DNA of 64,000 nt, taken from Clavelina lepadiformis (lineage: Eukaryota > Chordata > Ascidiacea > Aplousobranchia > Clavelinidae). The position numbers and the translations under genes are program-made. Location of the stretch: the NCBI RefSeq assembly GCF_947623445.1, contig NC_135242.1, positions 23,808,001 to 23,872,000 on the forward strand. The letters are read 5' to 3'. Below the pieces are notes generated by a model, which did no database searches, had not been told where the DNA came from, and saw only the letters and a program-made list of their open reading frames with translations. Below, one piece after another: positions 54,701 to 64,000 of the stretch (its first letter is position 1; the number at the start of each line of letters is the position of its first letter).

Positions 54701-57700
54701 ATGAACCTTAAACTCATCGTTGTATCTCTGTTTTTGTCACTCGTCCACTCGCAAGATATGTCTTCGTTGCTGACAGACGCCAACCCACTTCATGTAATCC
54801 AGCACTTTGCTGCCTCAAGTGGTAAAGGTGTGACACAAGAAGATGCGGAAATGATACGGAATCTTCCGTCTAATTTCTTCAGCATAAAAGATAATGTTTC
54901 TGGAATAAGCAAGTCCTGTTATAACTCTATCGACAACTATGAGAAAGATTTTCCCCAGGAATCATACACTTTACAAGGTAAAATGTTAGATTATGCAAGT
55001 ATGATTTAATCGTCTTCTAAACTCTAATGTAAATGGTGTGACTAAGCAAAGTTTTTGCATGTTTTAGATTTAGAAAGTCATCAAATTTAAATATCGTATG
55101 CAGGTGGCCCACTAAAAGGTTTAGAAATACCAGTGAAAGTCCCGTTTAACCGTAAAATTTGTTGTTCTTTGTTCTATTTCTATTAATTGTCCTGTATTTA
55201 TATTATTCAGTACTGGATGCTTGGGGCAAGCCTGAAAGTGGTATTTTGAATGGAAATGTCAAATGGCTTGGTCGTTATTTCGAATGTTCCAACATAAATT
55301 ATGATTATTTCAAGGGGAAATACTGCTCAGTGTATGTTGGTAAACCTCCAGCACCTGTAAGTATTAGAAAAATCTACTTTAGTGTATAACGTATCAATAA
55401 ATATCCAAAGACATTGTCACTCTCATATCGATCTCATATTTTTATTATGTTCCAGGCTGCTTATGGCATCGGATTTCCGACAGGTCTCACAGTTGGTGGA
55501 TGTTTCCCAGACACTTGTTCTCAGGAAGACATTTCTTCTTTGATCAAATCGTTGGCTCAAAACAAAACCAGCATCGTAGATTGTCCTGTTCAGTTTACTG
55601 AGTGGGGCGCCAAAGAAATTCTGGGAATGTAGGTTTGATTTAAGAATATAAGAGGGCATATAAAGCCATCTTGCATGCCTGGCTTTATATATAAAAATCT
55701 TTTCAATGGCAAGTGTTATTATCTTTTTTTGCAGAATCATCTTGTTATTGCTGTTCTTAATTGTCATTGCATCGTCCTTGTATGACCTCAAATCTAACAT
55801 GAACGCCAAGTTTAAGTCCGAGTTTTCTGATAAAGTTGTTTTGCAAATCAATTCTTTTGAGGAAGGGCCACAGTTTAAACGAGGTATGTCATTGTTTGTT
55901 TTTAAACATTGAGCTATTAGTTCTTAAGTGTTTATTATAAAGAACTGAAATTGGTTATGACTGGCTATGAACTGGTTTGTCTATTTTTATTGCTCAGAGT
56001 GTTTAGATAAAAGCTTAATTTTCATGTTTCAAAGGGAAAATTCATCAGATTCTCACATCCTTCTCCATCATTCAAAACACCCGAAGATTTCTGGTCACAA
56101 CTCAGCGACCGACCGATATAACCTGCCTGCATGGGATGAGGTTCATCAGCATGTCTTGGGTCATTATCGGACACTCATTTCTTATTTCTGTCGAATATTC
56201 AGGTAAAAACTTAAAAAATGTCACTTGTAGACTGGTGATAGAAAAAAGTTTTGACCAGGTCTCTTGTAAATACCACTTTAACTTTGCTCAGAAAATGAAA
56301 TTGTCAGCATAGTGAAGGCATAAATGTTTGTGTTTAGTCTTCAAGTGAATCTTTCAAGTGGTCGGCCTTGTCATGCTTTTCTTAATTATTGTGAACTTGT
56401 ATTTTGCTGCAATGTGCAATGTTTCTTTACTTTTTTTAGTCTGGAATGTTAGGTAGTTTTGCCAACACAAGAATATAAGTTACAAGGTAACGTGCCATAG
56501 AAATCTAACCTGAAGTATGTTGTCAGGGTTATTTTATTAAAGTTGTGTGCATTCACTCATACTTTGATGAAGAAAGGCATAGACATTAAGTTAAAAATTT
56601 GTGTTTTGTTATTTAGTTTTGTTTGCAAATGTCGTCGCATCTAATTTCACATGAGCATAATCACATGAGTAAATGTGTAGTACCTCGTATGTTTCTGGGT
56701 TCTAATCAAAATTAATTTTGCAATTTCAATTGCTCGTTTTGACCTTCACTTGTCAAATACCGACGTGTCGGTTGCGCTTTTGTTCTTTGTTAACCAGTGT
56801 TTGGTTTTTGTAACACTCTTTTTTCTTCTGTTTGAAAAAGGTTCAAGGTACAAATAAGTTTTAATATTATGCTTGGTGTTTGCTGATTGTCCTCGACACA
56901 ATGTTACCAACCAAGCAACCTTTGCTCCCTCACGTGTAGCAATCATGTGACACAGTTTTCTGTCAGATAAGTCAATGAATCATTCGAGTGCTGTCAGACA
57001 TAACATGTTTATGGCCACTACTCATACCAGTAGTTTGTGTCATTAATGGTAAATTACTTGTTTACTCTGTAGAGTGCAAATATTTAAACGTTGCATTGTA
57101 TAAATATGGAACAAATTATGTGTCTCGTGGTTGCACTTATGCTGTTCTAGACGTAATGTTATGCGTATTGACCTTTGACCTGCAGTGCTTATTTTATTTC
57201 ATGGAACATTTCCAAAGCACTTTTCCTTAGGGCTGTACCCAGTTAGGTCAGAATTGATATTGGTCGATCTAATTATATTTTACAAATAAGCTCTAAGCAA
57301 AACCTTGTTTTTCAGATAACATGAAATTTGTCGGTGAATATTTTATCAATCACTTTGAGTTTCAAGCGATAGGAAATGCGACTCTCTCCGTTGACTCCTT
57401 CTTCTTTCTGAGTGGTCTTTTGGTCGTATATCTCGGGATGCGGGAATTAAAGAAACGGAACGGAAAGATTAATATCCCGCTAATGTATGTTCACCGATAT
57501 ATCAGGTGATAATTGTGTTTATTTCTTGTTTCATTTTATTGTGATTTATAAAATATAGAAGGCTGGTGTTTGTTGTTTTCGATCTCAATTGATGTCTTGT
57601 ATTTCCATAATTGTCAGGTTTTATTTTAAGTTATTTAATTTTTATGAAAAATACAATTTACAGCTTTTCCTTATTAAGATATTATTTAAATGTTTAAATA

Positions 57701-60451
57701 TTTAGTTACAAGATGAGATTATTTCTCACATTATGGTTTTCTTGTTAATTCTCTCATGATTTAGACTCACCCCACCATATGCTTTCCTTATTCTCATGTC
57801 TGTGAGTTTGTGGCCAAAGTTTGGAACCGGGCCAATGTGGCCAGACTTGGCCCAACCTCTGCAAGCGCAATGTGACAAGTACTGGTGGACCAACCTGCTG
57901 TACATAAACAACTTATATCCTTCCGATAGCTTAAACGGAGTGGTAGGGAATTTCGTTAACCTATGACACTGTATAAAAATGCTTGTGGTAATTTTTGTTA
58001 ATTTTGTTTGACATAATGAATCTGTTTTGTTCTGTATTTGCTGCTTTTCAAGATTATTCTAGTAATGAACGTACATTTCAATTATTCAATAAGTCTTTAA
58101 TTTGCTAAATAGATATTTTTACTAATTAATGATTAAATTAGTTGATGTTTTTTAGTGCTTGCCCTGGAGCTGGTATCTCGCCAATGACACTCAGTTTTAT
58201 ATTCTGGCTCCGTTTTTTCTGCTCGCATTATACAAGTAAGTCGTGGTGGTGTTTCCTCACTTTTTCGGGTCATCACTTTTTGTCATACGGCATAATTAAG
58301 ATTGCGCTCACGGATATGTTGTACGATATGTAATGACTCTTTCACAACTATTGGAAAATCAATGTACCGGTGATAATTATTATGATTGTCACAGGTCTTT
58401 TTGGTATGCGAAATTATTTTTTATGTGTTCATTTTCTTACTCATAGATTTCCAGGGCTTGGTGTTGCCTTGTTATCCATTGTACTGACGGCAAGTATCAC
58501 AATCACTGGGGTATTTTCCTCGATTACCCAGCAACAACCGCAACCTGTCACGCTTGGAGTTTTTGCAAAGTAACACTATCGTTTAATCATCAATATTTCC
58601 CATTTTTTTAATCTTGATTGATTTATCGAACCTGACTCTTTAAAAAATTTACTGCTCTGTCAAACTATACAACATACATGCGCATACCCTGATTTTTTAA
58701 CTTCAAAAGTTTAGAGAAGATTAAAATTCTATCATTCCTGACTATATTCTATGCTACTCCTGCTATGTTGTGAGAATCAAACATCTGTCTGAACAGTTAA
58801 AATAAAACTGTCACACTGCGATTACATGATCATGATGCTTCAATGACAAAGTCTGTAGTGTACATGCACATGTTTTAATTTAGAATCCTGTTTTGTTTTA
58901 GAGTTTTCACTTCCCTCTCCGTATACTGACACGTATTTGATTTAAGTTAAATTCGTTTTTAAACCTGCCCCTCACTTTAATATTTTTATACTGCATAGAT
59001 GTCCGTGGCTACGTTATCTTGCAACAGCATCCTCTTTTTTTAGAATTTTCACTTCCCTCTCTTTACCGGCCTTGAACCAGACATCAGAAGTGATGCAAGC
59101 CGACCTTGTTGGGGCCGATCCTCCCCAATACAGTCCATACATGTCTGATATTTACACCAAGCCATGGTGTAGGATAGGAGCTTACATTGTTGGAATGATC
59201 ACTGGGTTTATTCTCCACTATAACAACAATAAAGTGAAGATGCCCAAGGTTGGTTGAACGCTGATGTTACATACACGACTGTTTTAATAGTTATTGTACT
59301 TCTTGTATACTTGCATTTTCATCAACATTTCTGTGCATTGTTTATAATGTCAAAATTGTGATGAATTTGGTCATGCATGTCCCCTTGTTTAGTCTCAAAA
59401 CTTGTCGCATAAAACATGTTTTTGCGATCGTTCTGAAAGCACCTACACGTGATGACATGAACTGTCTCAATATACTGGTAGTTTTCTAACTTTATAATTC
59501 AGCTAATGTGGATGAATAAATGTTTTTTTGTTTCCCAGCTCGCAGTTGTTCTTGGTTGGTTACTGGCGGCCGGAACGTGCTCGTCAATAATCTACTGTTT
59601 ATATCCCACCTTCATCACTGGACATGTTTTGGACAACAACACGGCCGCTTTCTATAACGCCATGTCCAGGCCAATGTGGGCCGTGGGTCTTGCATGGGTC
59701 ACCGTCGCATGTGTTAGTGGTTATGGAGGTGTGTTTGTTTAATTAGTTACCTGAATATAAGTAAGTGTTGTATTACTTATACCAGGAGTTTGAAACCCAA
59801 ATCGCTCTCAAGGCCAAATGAAGATTTTAATTTAACTCGAGGACTGCATGTTATAGTTTTTCCTGGTACTTTGCTGGCTTCGTTAATCATATTATTGCTT
59901 GATTGTGATTGACTGATCAAATTGTTGTTTTCAGGCCCCATCAATAAGTTCTTGAGTTGGAAAGGTTTTATTCCGTTGAGTCGACTCACCTACTGTGCTT
60001 ACTTGATCCATCCACTTGTGGTGAGGTGGTTGGTTGTCAGCAGAGAGACTCTCTTGCACTACAGCATTTCAACGATAATTTCAATATTTTTGAGTGAGCC
60101 TTCACTGAAAATTTTTTAACGCCCATTCAGTATTTTAGCTTTTACAGCATATTGATTAATTCTTTATCTTGATCGTCTGAGTTTACTTAAACCTATTACG
60201 CTTTGGTTTTTTCCCAGAACTTCTGTTCTATTTAGCTTTCAACCTCTCACTGTGTTATGTTGTTTATATTCCCAGCTACCTTAGTTCTGGCCAACTTACT
60301 CGCCTACTTTGTTGCGATGTTGATCGAGTTTCCCGTTGTTGAACTCATGAAGATCCTCCAAGGAGGAAAGCACACAGTTAGTGCCCAGTTGCAAACTACA
60401 CTGAAGTTTGACACCAACCTGAGGCAGTTTGGAGAAGAGCACGATGCTTAA
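54701..60451 (+). CDS. NRF-type membrane acyltransferase B
   Basis: Close paralogue of A with the same 13-exon plan: 54701-54977, 55211-55356, 55456-55628, 55735-55883, 56035-56202, 57316-57505, 57765-57942, 58156-58235, 58447-58569, 59044-59248, 59539-59728, 59935-60093, 60276-60451; 737 codons. The start MNLKLIVVSLFLSLVHS is chosen over an in-frame ATG 39 bases earlier because it begins the signal peptide at the place matching A. NRF cysteines (YFECSNIN, GGCFPDTCSQED) and acyltransferase motifs (LSRLTYCAYLIHPLVV) are kept. In exon 5 the usual LHGMRFLSMSWVILGH reads MRFISMSWVIIGH. Exon 7 ends at GTG|GTAGGG where A has GAA|GTAGGA. Exons 6, 10 and 11 with flanking intron are nearly identical to A while other introns do not align, a sign of gene conversion. 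Confidence 0.9.
58902..58920 (+). other. Relic of the original exon 10 start in NRF-B
   Basis: TTTTAG followed by AGTTTTCACTTCCCTCTCC repeats the acceptor and first codons of exon 10 (which begins AATTTTCACTTCCCTCTC at 59044) about 140 bases too early. From 58921 the DNA becomes intron 9 of A. The relic marks a recombination joint. Confidence 0.7.
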
Positions 60452-61672
60452 AAGGATCTTGTCGTTGTGTGTTTGCTTTTCTGATTTATTATTTTCATGC
60501 TTTGAGCTTGCACTTACAATTTATTTAGTTAGATGTATGTTAATTTATGTAACGTTTATGCTCTTACAACAACGATTCTTTATTAATTCTGTTCGTGAGT
60601 TATGTTAATTTGTCGAATATTTTTGCCATAACGCCCTTTTCATACATCTCCCATTACCTCATTTTCACGGATACACTTGTGCAAAAAATGAAACGCAATT
60701 GGGTTTTAGTCATTAACCATATTGTCTTGGTGCTAAGATTATCATCTTCTTTATATTTATTTTTGTTCCAGTAAAAATAGGGTTGTATGAGTGATTTTTG
60801 AACAGTTCTTTAATGAAATTAAGATTACTTTGTATCAAAGTAGCGATGAGTTGTTCGCTGCAACCTGTGAATTTGATTAAATTGCGTGGCCACTATTTAG
60901 TATGTGTTGGTAAAGCTTTGCTTAATCTACCTCCCATTCAGTTCAATCCTGTCTCGTTTTGATTTGTTTATTTTTTCGATCAATTTTGTCGTATCTGTGT
61001 ACTTTAGGGATGTGCTGCCGAATCGACCATGAATCCGAATATTATCACGAATTGCTAGAATATAAATTTTCGTTACTCTTGACAAATTTGGATCGTTTTC
61101 AAATTTGACACATCCCTAATGCACACTTTTTTATTAAACTTTTTGTGCAATAATATGACTGTATAAAATTTTCTAAAACTCTACCGAACCAGTTTCTTCA
61201 GATTTGTTGTTTGTTGCTTGTTTTCTAAATTATAAGTGAATCAGACTTTAAACTACCCACTGTCTTACGGTATTTAGTGTGCGTTTTATTGAAAACCTAC
61301 TAGTTATGTAGTTGATGTTTATTTATATTTAAGTAAAATTGAGACTACTCATAGAACTGATACAATTGAGTTAAACGATTTATAAAAATGTTGTGCACTT
61401 GTATAAATTACTTATGTACTTAAATGCTGTTAGTTATTATGTAGAGACAAGTTAATTATGACGTGTATCATATGCAAATGAATTTTATTCTGAGTGAGTT
61501 TGTGCTGATATCAGGGAAATTTTTATTAAATTTTGATCTTTATGTTATGCAAATTTCCTGCCTAATCTTACCATGATCAAACTTGACTGTGCTTAAGTCG
61601 CCATTTTTAATCACTTACTTAAATTTCAGCAAGACATAGCTGCAAAATCATTGAGGTAGTTTTTGTCAGAAG
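60452..61672. other. Intergenic between NRF-B and NRF-C
   Basis: AT-rich 3' flank and leader region. An AATTTCAG acceptor-like string at about 61622-61629 may end a 5' untranslated intron of gene C. No other feature seen. Confidence 0.45.
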
Positions 61673-63744
61673 ATGTCTAACATCTTGCTTGTAAGTTTGC
61701 TGCTTGCTGCTTGTTTGACATTTGCATTGTCACAACCTTTGACCCCAGTTCATCCATCTGATGTTGTGAGAAATGCAGTTGAAAAAATTATCGTTGCTCA
61801 TAATGGCCAACATGAAACAAAACTTGCCACTGACGTTGCCTTGAAAGTATTAAGCGTTGATAATCTGGATGTTGTTGGAATTAACTGCAGCAAATCAATA
61901 CGACAGTTTGTAAAAGATCTTCAATCATTTAAACATTACACTTTGGAAGGTAAATTTTTCTATAATCATTAACGGCTGCTCTATTTGTTGTTTTGTCAAC
62001 AGACTTCTAATTTTCCAAAAAATTTCTGTGCAGTGCTTGATTCTTGGGCAAAACCTGCAGCTGGAATCCTCGAAGGAAATGTTGTTTGGTCTGGGCGGCA
62101 ATATGAATGCAAAAATGTTCAGGAAGTTCCATTTAAGGGACAATTTTGTGAAATTGTTTTCGACATTCCACCAACCATAGTAAGATCCATTACATATATA
62201 ACTTTCATTTCCATTCATATAGTCTATGTTCTGTTATATACCGTAACAATTCACTGTGCCAGCTGCCTAGATTGCTTTTCAATAAGCTAAAGTCTTCACT
62301 CTTAATGGTGAACACAAAAATACTTATCCAGTAAAAACTTTTCACTCTTATCTGACACCAGGATCCACTTGATTATTTGGGGTATCAAGGTATCTCGATG
62401 GGAGGCTGCTTTCCTGATACTTGTTCAACCGAAGACGTGACCTTCATGCTGAACAACACTTTTAAGAATCTTTCTTTTCCAATCTTTGGAGCTTGTCCTG
62501 ACCGTGTCCCAGAGTGGGAAGCTAAAGACATTGCAGCTTTGTGAGTTTATCTGTGAGCTGTTGAGTTTTTAAAAACTAATTTTGATGCAGAATGTAATTT
62601 ATGTAAAGTGCTGCACACTCATTAATTAATATACAACATGTATGACACATTACAGGGTTGTATTCTGTCTTATATTAACACTGGTTGCTGCATCAACATT
62701 GCTGGATTATATCTGGAGCAAGGAGACAGAAGAGTTGACAGAAAGTTTTGATCAGTTTCATCTTCTCCATTCACAGCATCAATCAAAATCTCAACAAGGT
62801 CAGGACAGAGGTGACCTAAAGTTGAAAATTTCTCGAGTCAAATCTATTTTGTTGGCGATGGCGATGGTTAAAATCTTCAAAACATGTTTTATGTGGTTAC
62901 AAATTTTTTTATTTTTCCCGGAAAACTTTTGTTTATTTTCACCAACGTTTCTTGTGAAAATTCTTGCTTATTGATACAGAAAAAATTCATCGCATTTTAA
63001 CATCGTTCTCAATCATAAAGAACACCAAGAAACTCCTCGACACGACTCAGCGACCGACCGATATAACCTGCCTGCATGGGATGAGGTTCCTCAGCATGTC
63101 CTGGGTCATTCTAGGACACTGCCAGTTATTTCCAATTGCTTACAGTGGTGAGTTAATAAAATTTTGTATTTTTTAAATTGTGTAACATTTATTTTGAAGT
63201 TTCATCTTTAGTGATGACTTGCACTGCTTTTTGCGAGTTAAATCCTCTGAAACAAGTTAAATTACTTACAACGTAAACCGCTTATAAGCTACTGGTCTCA
63301 CAGGCATGTGTATTGTGTAATAGACATTGCGTGTTGTTGTAGCGTAACTTGGTATGATGGCATAAGTATTAGTTGTATGGTTGGAATACGAGTTTGACTT
63401 ATTTCAGCCAGTTTAAGTTTTACTTCGTTGTCAGGGATTTTAGTTGAAAACAAAAAACTTTTTTGAATACAGACAAATTCTATAGCTTCATAGTTATAGA
63501 TTTGTGTAAGCATCAAGTATATTTCATATTGACAAGTTTGAAATGTGTTTTCAGATAACCCTACGTTTGTTGCAAACTACTTCCTCAACAGCTGGTCGTT
63601 TCAGACTATTGGAAATGGCTATTACTCAGTTGACACGTTCTTTTACCTGAGTGGCTTGCTGGTTGCCTACCTGGGTATGAGAACCCTTAAGAGGAATGGA
63701 GGAAGGATTAATGTGCCGCTGATGTACCTGTATCGCTATATCAG
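61673..63744 (+). CDS. NRF-type membrane acyltransferase C, 5' part (runs off window)
   Basis: Six exons are visible: 61673-61949, 62034-62179, 62362-62540, 62656-62798, 62980-63147 and 63555-63744, with intron phases equal to A and B. The rest lies beyond 64000. Signal peptide MSNILLVSLLLAACLTFALS. The NRF domain keeps its cysteines (NCSKSI, YECKNVQ, GGCFPDTCSTED, GACPDR). It then continues with VVFCLILTLVAASTLLDY, ITCLHGMRFLSMSWVILGHC and SVDTFFYLSGLLVAYLGM. It is clearly more distant from A and B than they are from each other. The matching orphan exon at 53838 shows that a second C-like gene once stood between A and B. Confidence 0.88.
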
Positions 63745-64000
63745 GTATGCAGCCTAGTCAATTACAATCGCGACGCTGTTGCATTGTGGCTGAACACTGA
63801 TCAATCTTGCTAATTTAGTGGTTACAGTCGAAGTGTTGAAAATGATCTGGCTGACAAGATTTAGTATCACTGGCCTTCTTTTGTTAAAGCCTTTTGTAAA
63901 TCTTTGAGCATTTCAATATTTTATATTGAACAGGAAAACATTGCTTGTATTGAGGAGACATATGTGTTTGAAAGTCTAACTTTTCAGCTAATTTCTTAAT
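63745..64000 (+). other. Intron 6 of NRF-C, incomplete
   Basis: Sequence after the GTATGC donor at 63745. The next exon is not reached before the window edge. Confidence 0.7.

Overview
The window looks like AT-rich animal nuclear DNA with short, phase-conserved GT-AG introns, many cut-and-paste transposons and expanded innate-immune families. A Toll-like receptor, collagen-stalked ficolin-like proteins and a collectin-like protein lie beside a dyskerin gene that is highly similar to the vertebrate one. This fits an invertebrate deuterostome, most likely an ascidian tunicate. The species assignment is an inference. No bacterial genes, rRNA, tRNA or CRISPR were seen, and no retroviral or Polinton-like fossil was recognised.

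Layout. 0.8-10.4 kb: two ficolin-like genes on a tandem segmental duplication (about 1.04-3.7 kb and 7.45-10.4 kb), each preceded by part of a hAT-like element. 11.2-13.6 kb: a decayed Tigger/pogo-type element holding a non-LTR retrotransposon fragment, itself hit by a 252-bp repeat-bearing insertion. 16.3-17.3 kb: a collagen plus C-type-lectin-like gene. 19.7-25.8 kb: a complete 14-exon dyskerin gene with a hAT MITE in one intron. 27.4-29.2 kb: a MITE interrupted by a CACTG-ended DNA transposon. 30.2-32.2 kb: a third ficolin-like gene with the best collagen stalk. 35.2-39.1 kb: a Toll-like receptor whose TIR domain runs in frame into the middle of a hAT transposase. 40-42 kb: two further hAT MITEs with perfect 8-bp target duplications. 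44.7-64 kb: a tandem cluster of NRF-type (nose-resistant-to-fluoxetine) membrane acyltransferases: complete A, an orphan exon of a C-like copy, complete B, and C, which runs off the right edge.

How the genes relate. Ficolin-like, collectin-like and Toll-like genes are secreted or cell-surface pattern-recognition proteins, so the left 39 kb is an immune-recognition neighbourhood around one housekeeping gene (dyskerin, rRNA pseudouridylation and telomerase RNP). The NRF cluster probably has an unrelated membrane-lipid role. Its order (A, broken C, B, C) indicates duplication of a two-gene unit, with later gene conversion between A and B.

All exon models were built by eye from reading frame, GT-AG sites and paralogue comparison. 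For the three ficolin-like genes, the collectin-like gene, dyskerin and the NRF genes the exon lengths add up to intact frames.
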